Shown here one piece after another: positions 10,257 to 21,851 of a stretch of 64,000 nucleotides of DNA. Under the pieces are notes generated by a model. The model was not told the origin of the DNA, did not search any database, and saw only the letters and a program-made list of their open reading frames with translations. The DNA is from Vicia villosa (lineage: Eukaryota; Streptophyta; Magnoliopsida; Fabales; Fabaceae), in the NCBI RefSeq assembly GCF_029867415.1, contig NW_026705786.1, positions 310,001 through 374,000 of the forward strand. The letters run 5' to 3'. Numbering within the stretch: the first letter of the stretch is position 1; every line of letters begins with the position of its first letter. A program made the translations under genes and the position numbers.

Positions 10257-13190
10257 CTACTGCACTGGACTCACCCACTTACTGTCAGAGATAGGATAAA
10301 TGATACCTGCTTGCAAGAGTTTGGTTACCTCTTTCTTTACAACATCAAGAATCAAAGGATTAAGCCTCCTTTGGGGCTGCCTTACTGTTTTCGCTCCATC
10401 CTCAAGTAAAATCCTGTGCATGCACATCGAAGGACTAATACCTGGAAGGTTGGCTAATGTCCACCCGATTGCTTTCTTGTGCTTCTTCAATACCTGCAAA
10501 AGTCTGTCCTCTTGATTGAAATCAAGGTTAGAAGAGATAATAACAGGAAGTTTTTCATTATGCTCCAAGTAAGCATATTTCAGGTTCCCAGGGAGCTCTT
10601 TTAGCTCTAAGGACGGGGGCTGAATGATGGATGGAAGGCTTGGGGCAGCCGGGATGTCAAGAGCATCGATGGCAAAAATAGCCTCATCGGTAACAACTTC
10701 ACCTGTAGGAAATGTATCAGGCTGCAAGGAAGCATCAATCTCAGCACAAAGGGCACAAACGTTAGTGTCAGTGCAGTCAGGACATGAATAATTATCATCA
10801 AAATCAGAGAGAGATGGAAAATCAAGTGAAAATAATTCAGAACAACTCTCATCAACTAATTCAGAAATCAACTCAATGTTAAAAACCGAATGCTCCTCCA
10901 CAGGGTGTTTCATGGCATCGAAGATATTAAATTTTGCGACGATGTCACCAAATTCCATGGACATGGTTCCATCATCAACATCAACTTTTGTCTTCGCCGT
11001 TTTCATGAACGGTCTGCCTAAGATGATGGGAGCTCTGCTTGACTTAGTTTCTCCTTCCATGTCCAGAATGTAAAAATCTGCAGGAAAAATTAAATCGTTA
11101 ACTTGAACGAGGACGTCTTCCACTATGCCGGTGGGACGTGCATTGCTCCTGTTCGCCAGTTGAACGATTAAACCTGTATGCTGCATGGGACCAAGGCAAA
11201 GGTTATTATAAATAGAAGTAGGCATAACATTAATGCCCGCTCCTAAATCAAGCAAACAATTATCAAATTTCTTATCCCCGATGGTACAAGGAATAGTAAA
11301 AGTTCCCGGGTCTTTGCACTTTTGTGGCAAGACCTGAGAGATGGCCGAAACACTTTGTTCGGGCTGAATGAAAGCAGAGATGCTTCTTCCCAAGTTGACT
11401 CTGTCACTTCCTTTTACTTTTCTCTTGTTTGTACACAAATCCTTCAGAAACTTTGCATACCTTGGAACTTGCTTAATCACATCAAGAAGCGGAATGTTTA
11501 CCGCTACTTTCCTAAACATATCCAGAATTTCTTTTTCTTTGTCTCCCTCCTCAATTCTTTTATTTTTCAGAACTCTATGTGGGAAAGGAACTGGTGGCAC
11601 ATACTCATTTTCTTTATTTTTTTCAGTTCCGACCACAACAGAAGAAGGAGAAGAAAGCTCAGCTGGAGGAGGTTCAGAAGAAGAAAGTTCAGAAGTTACC
11701 TCAATGATTTTTTTATTTTTTTCAGGGGCTGGTTCTGTAACCTTTCCGGATCTCAAAGAAATAGCGCTCACATTAGCATTACCATTCGGATTGACAACAG
11801 TTTGTGCTGGAAGTTGGTTCGAACCTTGAGCTTGCATATTATTTATTTGAGTAGCAAGTTGTCCCATCTGTGTGGTCAAGGTCTGAATGCTAGTGTCGGT
11901 TCTTTGTTGAAACTGAAGGTTGTTCACGGCCATTTGTTTAACAAGATCTTCCAAGGATGGTCCGGAAGTAGTAGCTGGAGGAGTGTGATGTGGCTGGGGT
12001 AATGGAACGGTGAGCTGTTGTTGGGAAGGCTGCTGATTTCCATATCGAAGGTTGGGATGATTCCTCCAATTGGGGTGATATTTGTTGGTGGACAAGTCAG
12101 GAGTGTTGTTGTACCTGTTCTGGTTGTAAAGGTTGGCTGCATAAGCTTGAGGCAGCTCGGTAACAGTATCATCTTTCAGAAGAGGACAAGTATCAGTGGG
12201 ATGATCATGAGCTGTACAAATGCCACATACAGTTGCTGTTTGAGGTTTCGCTACTGCAAGTTGTTTGACTAAAGCGGTCTGCTCATCAAGTCTGGTTTCT
12301 AAAGCTCTGTTCGAGGTACCTTGAATTTGATGTACACCCTTGGTTTGGACAGAATTGGTTCGAGTGGTGAACTGCTGGGAATTTAGGGACATATTTTCAA
12401 TGAGGGCCCTGGCAGCAGCTGGAGTTTTTTCAACAAGTGCTCCACCACTAGCAGCATCAAGAATGTTTCTATCCATAGGTAACAACCCCTCATAAAAGTA
12501 CTGAATGAGAAGTTGCTCGGTAATCTGATGTTGAGGGCAGCTTGAAACAAACTTCTTGAACCTATCCCAGTATTCAGCCAATGACTCGTTGTCTTGTCTA
12601 ATGCCACAAATATCTTTTCGGATTGAAGCAGCTATAGAGGCAGGAAAGTATCGCTCCAAGAACACTCTCTTCAGAGCATTCCAGCTTGTGATTGAATTCA
12701 GTTCAAGATCATATATCCAGTCCTTCGCTGCACTCTGCAAAGAAAAAGGAAAAGCACGAAGTTTGATATGATCTTCAGTGATCCCTTCAGGCTTCAATGG
12801 TGTAGAGCACACCACCTAGAATTCCTTCAAATGTTTGTATGGATCTTCACCTGCAAGACCATTAAACTTTGGCAACAAGTGTATTAAACCCGATTTTAAT
12901 TCAAAAGGAACAGCAACAACATCATATTCAATACACAAGCCATTATAATTAACATCAGGGGCTGCAAGTTGCCTTAGAGTTCTATTTTCAGCCATTTCAA
13001 AAGCAAGTTCAGAATCAGAATCAAACAAATTATGCAAATAATCAGACTCAGAATCAGACTCAGCTATGGTCGGTGAAGGTGAACTATTGCTAGCCTGGCC
13101 TGCTCTACGAAGTGTGTGCAAGGTTCTCTCTACCTCAGGATCAAAAGCAACAAGTTCAGGACAGGAAGACCTAGTAGCCAGGACTAGTGC
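10257..13190 (-). pseudogene. Athila-type gag-protease, truncated in RT
   Basis: One frame from about 13190 down to 10257, interrupted by a TAG at 12816-12818 inside gag, directly before VVCSTP. Gag capsid blocks (EDPYKHLKEF, AAKDWIYDL, FLERYFP) lie at 12600-12840; a CCHC zinc knuckle, C-x2-C-x4-H-x4-C, lies near 12190-12235; the protease active site DLGAGINVMP is near 11230-11260, with D-L-G-A rather than D-T-G, as usual in this lineage. The RT start (QPQRRLNP, then SDSKWVSPVQ) is cut after a few dozen residues. The family would normally add RT, RNase H and integrase. No convincing ATG is seen near RSSCPELVAFDP (about 13130-13170), which is where gag should begin. Confidence 0.85.
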
Positions 13191-13227
13191 ACAGCAAACG
13201 CAGCAACAATCGTGAAAATGCCAACTA

Positions 13228-14596
13228 TGTCCCTAAAACAAACACAATGAAGCAAATCGATTAAAAGTAATTCAAAAAAATAAATTGACACCGAAAATAA
13301 TCTAATGACGTAAAAATAGAATTTTGATATTTTTTCGGAATTTTTCGACTCTATGAAAACAGAAAATAAATCATTAAAAATAGTAAAAAGGCTTTTTTCG
13401 CGATTTGAAAAATTTGTCACGTAACTACTTTGTAGTAAGTGACTTTTGATCGGGGAATTGCATGTGTTCATGGCAAAATATTATCTTTAACGTGATGATG
13501 ACAGTTGGTAGTGATCCGCTGTCGCTCGCGGGTCAAAACGAGTAGTTTTCAAAAACGTAGTATAGCGACAATGGCTCGAGTCGTATCGCAAGGATTCTTG
13601 ATTCTATTAACTAAAAGCAAAGTCGAATTTGGGGGGGGGGGGTTGGTTTGGTGGTCGAATTACAGAAAAAGAAGCGCTTAAAATAAGTGATTCTGAAATA
13701 AGCTGTTTTGAAAAAATGATTATTGAAATAAGCCAATCTACTGAATCAGTTCCTACTATCATCGATTATCATAATTTTAATTCCCTAAGCGGATTGTCTA
13801 TTCCTATTTGGATACAAACTCAGTGACAAGCGGTTAAGTTTGTGAGAGGTATGATCCTATTGTCCGAATTAAGCAAACGGGATAGATTTTCATGGATTAA
13901 GCAAACATGATTGATCATGCACAAAAAACGGATTAAGCAAACGTGTCGTGCCTAGGTTAGGATCATACAATCAACCAAATTTAATCAATATATTTCATGT
14001 AATTGAATTAAGCAAACAAGAACACAAAACATCATCGAAAGGAATTAAACTAGAATTAACATTATAATAATCTCAAGTATTGGAACCTGAATTACAGTAG
14101 ATCGACTCAAATGCGATTAGTTCTCCATGAGTTCGTAAAAGCCCTCAATCCAAATTGTGAACAGTGTATTCGTGAATAGTGTTTCGGCTGCTGCCCTAGG
14201 AGAAACTAAGACAACCCGTTTTACAATCCAACTGGGTCAAACATACGACCCAGGCCCAAAACTAATGACCCGAAACTGAAATAAAACTAGTGCTGCAACT
14301 TCAACGAATATTCTGGCCCTTCTACAGTCCGATTCTGACTTTGACTCCAACATAATAATTGTAGCTATTTCTCTTAGCTTTCCGGCGATTATTAGAACGC
14401 CTCAATCGGACTCCTGGAACTCCAATATGATCGTTTCCGTGCAGACTGTTAATGCTGAAAAATTAATACGAAAAACAAATAAGTGCAAAAATAAAATAAA
14501 ATATAAAAACATATTAAAACATAAAAATAAATAAAACAAATCGAAGAAATGCTTGAGTACAAACATGGAAGAACGTGCATTAAAATGCACTGATCA
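13228..14596 (-). repeat. Candidate 5' LTR of the Athila-like element
   Basis: In the element's sense it would start TGATCAGTGCATTTTAATGC and end GGGACA, followed by TTGGCATTTTCACGATTG at 13205-13225, which could be a decayed copy of the Athila-type TTGGCGCCGTTG primer site. The 1.37-kb length suits the lineage. No second LTR is present for confirmation, so the boundaries are inferred. A G10 run lies at about 13630. Confidence 0.45.
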
Positions 14597-15101
14597 GTAG
14601 CGTTTTTACTTGGTTAAGCGTGTCTTTCCAACGCGTTCCATGTGGGTTGCTTCTTCAATCAACTTTGGGAGTTGTTCCATTAAAGTGTTGTAGTTGTTTT
14701 AGCTAATGATTATGTATTTAACGACATTTTCCTTTGATTCTGAATGCTTTGTCTTTATTCATTTTGTAAGTTGAAGTTGTATCTTCTTTCAAGGTTCTTA
14801 TGTGACTTTGTTATTGTTGCTTTTATATGTCTACTGCGTGCACCTTCATAACTTCTGATCATTTATTCATATGATCTTCTTGGTGTACCGAGACTTCATG
14901 TATATGATATTTCTGTTTAATTCCTTGAAGCTTATCTGATATTATTTTTTGATACTGTCATTATGAATGTTGTATAAGGCTTTCAACATAATATTTGCAC
15001 ACTCAATGAAATCATTAGTAATAAAATTGTTACTCACAAAATATATGCTTGTTATCATCAAAACCAGATTTTGAACATAGATTCTCAATCTTGTTCTAAC
15101 A
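14597..15101 (-). repeat. SIRE/Maximus-like copia 3' LTR fragment
   Basis: In sense the fragment starts TGTTAGAACAAGATTGAG directly after the purine tract AAAAAGGGGGAGAT, an arrangement well known at the 3' end of SIRE/Maximus copia elements. It is cut off at 14597 by the Athila-like LTR. Confidence 0.65.
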
Positions 15102-15496
15102 ATCTCCCCCTTTTTGATGATGACAAAAACCACGTATTTTGATAGAACAATTTTATGAGGTGATAATAATTAAGCAAGTAAATTTCATCCCCTTTTATAT
15201 GTTCAATCAAGCAACTTATTTTTATTCATCAAAATCTACTCTTTCTCCCCCTTTTTGTCATAATTAAAAAGCTTTTAGAGGGTCAGATGAGATTAATTAG
15301 ATAAGGTGTTCTAAGATAATTTTCTCCTCCTGAGATGTATAATCTCCCCCTGAGTTAGATAATCATATAAACTTATTTATGTCTCATAGCTCCCCCTGAA
15401 ATGGGTAGTCTTAAGTTGTTATATATATGAATATCAATGTATCTTTTCTGATTCATAATTAAGAGAATTCAAACAGTTTAAGTATATAGCAGATAG
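15102..15496 (-). mobile_element. SIRE/Maximus-like 3' untranslated region
   Basis: Contains several minus-strand GGGGGA purine tracts (about 15105, 15245, 15343 and 15390), two of them preceded by TGACAAAAA or TCATCAAAAA. Multiple such tracts after the last ORF are typical of this lineage. The element is interrupted at 15497 by Ogre element B; the candidate left duplication copy is GATAG (15492-15496), whose partner lies outside the window. Confidence 0.6.
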
Positions 15497-16539
15497 TGTG
15501 GTGTCGTTTTTTTTACCTCCCCGTTTCACTTGGGAGGACGGCATGCTAGACCCTTCACGCGAAATTTGGAAGGAGAATGCGCCCGGGATGGGATGAATTT
15601 TATTTCAGTTCTTCCTACGATATCACACGAACTTTCTTATTGTCCTACGAGTAGGAAAGGGAAAAAAAAGATCTCAACTAAACCCTAGGAGTTTGCTAAG
15701 TGTGGGGATTTCACCTAGACTAGAAATTCTGGAGTTCGGGGGGTCGGTTATACATAGGGAAGAGTTTAAGCACCCTACATATCCGTAGTACTCTACGGGA
15801 ACCTTCTCTGTGTCATTGTGATTGTGTTTATTGCTAATGATTGGGAAAGTTTCTCCTTTGTGTTAGGAGAGAGAATTGAATTGATTAAAAAAAAGACAGA
15901 CAGACAGACAAACAAACTGACTATTTTTGGTATTTTATTAGCTCGCTGAGATTCCTTGTGAACCTCATGCCTACATATCCCTAGTGGAAGTCAGAGCTTA
16001 ATGTAGTTCGGGGAACTAATTAGGGAAATTAATTATTTTTGGTGCCTTTCTTGAAGCTCAAGGTTGAAGCTTTGAATAAAATCTCTGTTTACAGTAAAGA
16101 GACATGAAGTCATCTTTATAGAGACGTATTTCTACTATTCCACCACAAACATTAAAAGAGTGACAGAATAACTGAATTCATTTCATTAAGAGAGTGACCT
16201 TACTTGTGTGTTTGCAAGTATGCTAGTATCTCTTAAATGAAAGAAAGATGCTCGTCCAAATTAGGGAAAGTTAATCACATGTCTAGTTACACTGCCAGCT
16301 CATGCCTTTCAAAATCCTAAATGGGAGACTTGATTAAAATTAAATGTAATGTTTGTTTGTTTGAATGTGGTAGAGTAGTAAAAATATCTCTCTATAGAGA
16401 TAAGCTATGTCTATCTACTGTATAAAAGATTTGACTTTTTAACTGGCTTGAATGAGGCCCAAGCTTGAGGCTTTTTGATTGATTTATTGACTCTGGGAGA
16501 TAACTTTACTGGGGAGAATTTAAACTAAGGAGTTTTTGT

Positions 16540-17000
16540 GTTCTGTACAAAGCCCAGAATTGAGGCTGACTCTAGTTGGAGAGTGTTTATTTGATGGATT
16601 TTATTTGGTGTTCTGTACAAAGCCCAGAATTGTGGCTGACTCTATTTAGGGAGACTCTATTTGTGTGCCTTGTATGAAGCCCAAGGTTGTGGCTAACTGC
16701 TGAGGATAACTGAGTTTTTAAGACTATGAATGACTCTGTTTTGTGTGCCTTGTACAAAGCCCAAGGTTGTGGCTGACTCTTACAGAGGATGGTTATTAAT
16801 TTGTGCCTTGTATGAAGCCCAAGGTTGTGGCTACTCTAGCTAGGGGGAATATTATTTTCTGCCTTGTACAAAGCCCAAGGTTGTTGCGGACTTTTAAAGA
16901 AATTGAGTATGGAAGACTCTATGGGGAAAAGATCCTAGAGATTAGGAATCTTTGACACAGGGAAATATGGTTTATCTGCCTTGTACAAAGCCCAAGGTTG
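16540..17000. repeat. Degenerate repeats in B LTR (CTTGTACAAAGCCCAAGG)
   Basis: TACAAAGCCC or TATGAAGCCC begins at 16546, 16616, 16673, 16753, 16811, 16867 and 16984, with flanking GGTTGTGGCTGACTC. Spacing is irregular, from 56 to 117 bp. A further copy lies at 31748 beyond element A. Confidence 0.8.
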
Positions 17001-17084
17001 TGGCTAAAAAATGAAAGACTCACTGGGGGAGTTTTATTCTGCTAGAGGTTTTAACAAACTAATTTATTATTTTTATGTTTTTGG

Positions 17085-17330
17085 AAGCTAACCCTTTCCA
17101 GGGATTTTGACTCAGCTGGAGAAATTGACTATTAAAAGACTGAATTTTTATCATGTTTTTTGGAGGCTGACCCTTTCCAGGGGTTTTGACTCTTTTGGGG
17201 AAAATATCTCTTAAGAGAATGAATCTTTGGTTTTGAAGGAGTGATTTTGGAGGCTAACCCTTTTCAGGGGTTTTTGTTAAAATGAAAGAATGATTTGGAG
17301 GCTAACCCTTTCCAGGGTTTTTTGTTAAAA
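17085..17330. repeat. Degenerate repeats in B LTR (GGAGGCTAACCCTTTCCAGGG)
   Basis: About four copies of GAGGCT(A/G)ACCCTTT(C/T)CAGGG-like sequence separated by A/T-rich spacers. It forms a second repeat type in the same LTR. Confidence 0.75.
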
Positions 17331-17430
17331 ATGGCAGAAAGAATATCTAGTGGAAACTTCTTGTTTAAAGCCCAAGATTAAGGCTGACTCTTGCTGAGGA
17401 TAAGCAAGTATGGATCCTAGACTCTGCTAA

Positions 17431-17435
17431 GGAAG
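17431..17435. other. Target-site duplication GGAAG, left copy
   Basis: Direct repeat of 31501-31505 flanking element A. Confidence 0.93.
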
Positions 17436-18585
17436 TGTCATACCCCAAAATTTGCCCATGCTATTCAAAACACAAAGCTCCAAAATACAGTCTCCTATAC
17501 AGAAACTCTAAACTAGGGTTTGACTAATTCAAGGGAAAAACACTGAATCAATGGCTCAAGGTGGTTCAATAAGTTCCCTAATATCCCAAAGTATCTCCAT
17601 ATGAAATTTCAAGTCAAACAGAACAAGTTTGGTCCTTCAAATCATGTTTAGGTCAACAGTCGACCCTCAAGGACAAAACAGTCATTTCAAGTCAAAGATA
17701 CAGTCAAAATTCAAGATATTTGGTCAACAACATCCCCATAACCCTAAAATCATCATTTGATCAAGGGTTGATCATGATGATGCAAGGAAAGATCAGAAAA
17801 GTCAAAAGTCAAAAGTTACTATTTTTGGCATGAACTGAAAAAGTCAACCAAACTTCGAAAATTCACCAAAAATTCATACTTCATCAGAAAAATTCCCACC
17901 AAAGCTCATTTTGAAGGGAATTCACTCCTCTATCCAATGGTACAAGAATCAAAGCTCATAGGTCAATGGTTTAAGAATTATGGCCTCATACATTACAGGT
18001 CCTTTTCAAAAGTCAACAAAAAGACACTTTCTTCAAAAGGTCATAAAATGAGAATGAAAAATGATTTTGACATGGAACCAAAGACACTGGTTAGAGGACT
18101 CTTTAAGGTTTCCAAAATGTCCACAAGCTTGAAAAAATATTGAGATATGAGGAAATGGCAAGGTGCACAAGTTCACATATTTCCAAAGACATGCATGAAG
18201 AGAAAATGCCCAAAACTCCAAATACTTCCAAATGGGCTTGCATTCTTTTTACCCTATCATTAGTCTAAGCCCATGCACGCCCAAAGAAAGAGTCATATCA
18301 TTTTTATTATTTTATTTAATTATTTTATGGTTTTTATTACTATAAATCATAAATAAATTATATAAAATGGGTAAAATAAATATGAAATATATATATTTGC
18401 TTTGATTTTGAGGGAAATCAATCAAATATATTTCTCTTAATGAATCAAATGATATTTGAACAAATTAAATCAATATTGTGCAAAAATAGAAGGTTTCAAA
18501 AGCATATTTTCAATCAAATTTCTCAAACTTGCAATTCAAGATTCAATAAGATTTGGTCAGGTTTTATTTGCCCTAATCAGTCTCA

Positions 18586-18593
18586 TATAAATA
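18586..18593 (+). promoter_or_regulatory. TATA-like box TATAAATA in A LTR
   Basis: TATAAATA about 1.15 kb into the LTR, the best core promoter candidate. The right LTR has the same box at 28972-28979. It would place most of the LTR downstream of the start site, giving a long leader. Confidence 0.5.
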
Positions 18594-20434
18594 CAAAACA
18601 AGTGCAGATGGCAAGGGAGGAGGAAATCGGCTCTAAAGAACCCTAAATCCGAGTGCAAAAAGTCAAAGAAATTCAAGATCCAATTCTGTGATTAAGGCCG
18701 ATTCAAGAATTGCTAGTGATTCAAATACGTTCCTAAGGTATCTCAGAGTGTGTCTCGATCGTTCCCAGGTTCTAAAGCATCCCGAACAAATCACTGTAAG
18801 TCACTCTTTGGCCGATTCCAATTTTGATTCGAATCCTATCATCCAGGCATTATTACTGAAATTCATATGCATATTCATGTTTTCCATATTGCTATTAACG
18901 TTTCTGGAACTTTAATTGAATTTCTGGGCATGTTTGAGACGAAACCCATAGTTAGGGTTTGAAGCTTTCGATTTAGGGCTTTCGTCTACAGGTAAAATTA
19001 GGTCCAATTAAGACTATGGCTGAATTCGCAAGGTCCACACGAGTTTAATGGACCTGGTGCGAAAAATTTTTGTTTGTGTTTGCACCTGTTCGCTATTTTT
19101 CAGGGATGAAGAACGTTTATTACAGCGCTTCTGGAAAAGAGCGTTGTTAAAGGTGCGGGCGAGAGGAAGAAGACGACTAGGTGTCGTCTCCTGATTGGCT
19201 CATTCAAACCAGTTTACGCGCGCAGCTTCTTGGTTCACAGATGGATCCGGTGCAATATGAAACACGCGTTAGCGTGTACCCTCACGTTCTCAGCCATCCG
19301 ATTATCATCATCCTTCATCCAACGCATCCTGAAGCGAGGCTGCACCGTAGATTCCACGCGCGCGTCCACACCTGATCCCAGCTAAGTATTTTTGCAATTT
19401 TTTTTATTTTAATTATGCAACATATTATTTTGTTTATCTAAATACATATCTATTTTGTTTTTAATTCTTTTTTTATTTTTCTTTAAGTTTATAAAAACTA
19501 ATAACTAATTTTATAAAAAAATATTTTTAATATTTATTAATATTTTTTTAATCATTAATATTTATATTATTATTATTATTAAAAAAAAACTTATTTTTAT
19601 ACTAAAATTCTTATTTAATTCACTAAAATTCTAAAAAATTTCCAAAAAATATATTTCGCATCCGATTTTATTAATTAGGTCGTTAGACCAATAATTAATT
19701 AAATTATTTATTTTCTTTTATTCAACTTCGTACCCTAATTAGGGTTTATGAAGAATAAGCCGTACACTGATTTTATGTCATTTCCTTATCAGGGTTAGCA
19801 ATATAATTCGCCTCGAGTGCGCGCCTTCAACAAACCTCGAAGATAAGTGTGCTGCTTTATTTAATCTTATTCTTTTAATTGATTTGTGGTTAGGATTTGC
19901 CTTGCGTTCATCTTCTCGTTCTGCCTTGTCTTTTCAGGGTTACCTCCGAGGTTTCCTCCGACTCTAACCATATCAGATCAAATTCGAAGCTAAGTGTCTA
20001 TTTACTTTATTTATTTATTTTTTTAAAATTTCATTATTTTTTAGGGTTATAATGTTTGCCTTCGAACCGATAAATGCACTCACCCTATTTTTGTTTATTT
20101 TTACCTTTTCAGGGTTTGTCAATTGCCAAAGCTACGAGTATCGGTAACCCTAAACCCTAAACAATAATGTTTTTTTGCCTTTTATTTTTATATACCGCTG
20201 GTTTCAATTCCCCTCTCCTCCGCTGGTTACAATTTCCCTTCCCCCGTTATTACTGTTTATATTATACTGCGTGGTTAGTAAAATAGGGAGTGCAACCCTA
20301 AATTAATTAGAATAACTAAACACAAGATAATATAATCTGAATTGAATCACATGATTGGTGCACACACGCACGCTTTTGGGGTAACCCTCTCTGTTGCCTT
20401 GTTGCCTTGTTGCCTGTTGCCTCGTGTTTTTGCA

Positions 20435-20601
20435 GAATAAGCCATGTCCCTCGAATTCGAGGATACCTCAGCCGTGTTGCCTCGATAAAAAGGTCACGAC
20501 CCTAATGATGCTGCCTTCGATACACAAATGACCTCGACCCTCGGATGTTGCCTACGGAAAAGGCTGAGGTATCTTCTGGCTGCCTACGAAAAGGCTTATT
20601 C
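20435..20601 (+). other. Nested inverted repeat in A LTR
   Basis: Outer arms GAATAAGCC (20435-20443) and GGCTTATTC (20593-20601); middle arms GATACCTCAGCC (20462-20473) and GGCTGAGGTATC (20562-20573); inner AGGTCA/TGACCT. The right LTR has the same structure at 30821-30987. Element C has an equivalent structure with changed but still complementary outer and inner arms. Confidence 0.75.
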
Positions 20602-21118
20602 TGATCCTTGCCTTAGATTACCTGCCCTTCTATGGCATGGGACAGTCTTATGGCAAAGGATACTTCGATGACCCTTAAACCTCCAAATGAAAGGCTTCCT
20701 GCCCTCTTATGGCAAGGATAGACCCTTTCGCTCTGAAAGGCTGAAAGAACAGATTTCTCAAATATAAGGTAAATTGCTCTTAAATTGCTTTGCCTTGCTC
20801 TAAATATTTTCAAATATTCTTTCTCAAAATTCTTCGATATGGCTACGCTCATTTACGAGCTAAAGTCCATATCTTCTTCTTCTACCTTTCTGAAACAAAA
20901 AGAGCAAAGCAAGTTAAGAGCCCATGGATAACCATGGATGCAAAGGGTGCCTTACACCTTCCCTTTGCATAATTTACCCCCCGAACTCAAAATCTTTTAA
21001 AAGGTCTTTTCCTGTTCTTTTAGCCTTTCCTAAAATTGGATAAAATAAAAGTCGGTGGCGACTCTTGCTTACCGCGACATTTCGACCGATAAAAAGTCAG
21101 TTCACCGTATTACAGAAC

Positions 21119-21136
21119 TGGCGACTCTGCTGGGGA
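21119..21136 (+). promoter_or_regulatory. Element A primer binding site (Ogre type)
   Basis: TGGCGACTCTGCTGGGGA, four bases after the LTR end. This sequence is the Ogre/Tat primer site, attributed in the literature to tRNA-Arg. Element C has the identical 18-mer; B differs by one base. Confidence 0.92.
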
Positions 21137-21851
21137 AAATTTCGATTAAGAGGGGTTACCTTAAAAGTTTAGGATTCATTTTAAATGTTTTCTATTGTTT
21201 GCTTTGTTTGTTTTATTTTTCAGGGGCGTTTTGGGAATTAACTGAAGGACGAATCCTATTCCCGGATTCAAGTACATCTAAGATAGGAAGTGGCATAGTC
21301 ATGGCGACCTCCCTTGTGTATGCTTGGGATTGGTCAATATGAGAGTTCACGCTTGAGTTAGGCCTCTATGGGTGTTTACATGCTTCTCTTGTATGAGGGA
21401 GGTTCGTGTGGATACCTGTGGGTGAGTCGGAGCTCAAGGACCGTTAGTTACCTTTAACCCATCCTGGCTTTTAGGAACGTAGTGGGGGGACTACTCTTGA
21501 TGTATGTTGAGAGCATAGTCGCTACCCGATACTACAGCTCAGATAGGCTCTTTCTCAAAGTATCATTGCATGGTATGTATGTATCATGTTCGAGGGTGCT
21601 TTAGGAGGGTCGACAATTCTGAGTCACTTGGTAGAACCCGTTGCTGAAATTTCCTTATCCGTAGAAATACCTTTGGGAAGGACACCTGATCAAACTCCAC
21701 GCAAGCCTTAATCCAAAAATTGTGTGATTTGTGTGGATTTACCTGTGTATGTGCATCATGCATACATGCATCATTCATACATGGCATGACTAACCCATTT
21801 CAAGGAATTGGAGGTTTTTTAACCGTATGTTGTTTTGTAGGTTGTTTGAAT
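21137..21851 (+). other. Element A leader
   Basis: Untranslated region of 0.7 kb. The sequence TGTTGTTTTGTAG ends at 21840, eleven bases before the ORF1 ATG, and resembles a splice acceptor; element C has the same arrangement. Confidence 0.6.

Larger units (their letters stand above)
10257..14596 (-). mobile_element. Truncated Athila/Cyclops-like Ty3/gypsy element
   Basis: On the minus strand: candidate 5' LTR (13228-14596), short leader, gag, protease and the first few residues of RT, ending abruptly at 10257. The rest of RT, RNase H, integrase and the 3' LTR are missing. Gag wording (AFPFSLQSAAKDW and RKDICGIRQ blocks) and the protease DLGAGINVMP are characteristic of Athila-lineage elements, of which Cyclops is the pea example. 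The truncation at the left is a simple junction with AT-rich DNA; no duplication can be checked. Confidence 0.8.
15497..17435 (-). repeat. Element B 3' LTR, distal part (split by A)
   Basis: Starts on the plus strand with TGTGGTGTCG, the end of the LTR in sense (CGACACCACA). Its first kilobase repeats at 62960-64000. It is interrupted after 17435 by element A and resumes at 31506. Confidence 0.92.
17436..21114 (+). repeat. Element A 5' LTR
   Basis: 3679 bp, TGTCATACCCC...CGTATTACA, almost identical to 27822-31500. It carries a TATA-like box, a GCC/TTGCC repeat (20396-20425), nested inverted repeats at 20435-20601 and a primer-site-like segment near its end. Confidence 0.95.

Noticed and set aside
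11322..12002. 226-codon plus-strand frame opposite the Athila gag
   Set aside because: Antisense shadow of the gag-protease frame; no domain or composition typical of a real protein.
15102..15496. Possible env-like gene of a SIRE-type element
   Set aside because: Only the extreme 3' untranslated end with purine tracts is present; no reading frame with signal peptide or membrane segment was found.
20140..20165. CCCTAAACCCTAAA in the element A LTR, resembling plant telomere repeat
   Set aside because: Only two units, present in both LTRs; a chance or telo-box-like motif, not a telomere remnant.
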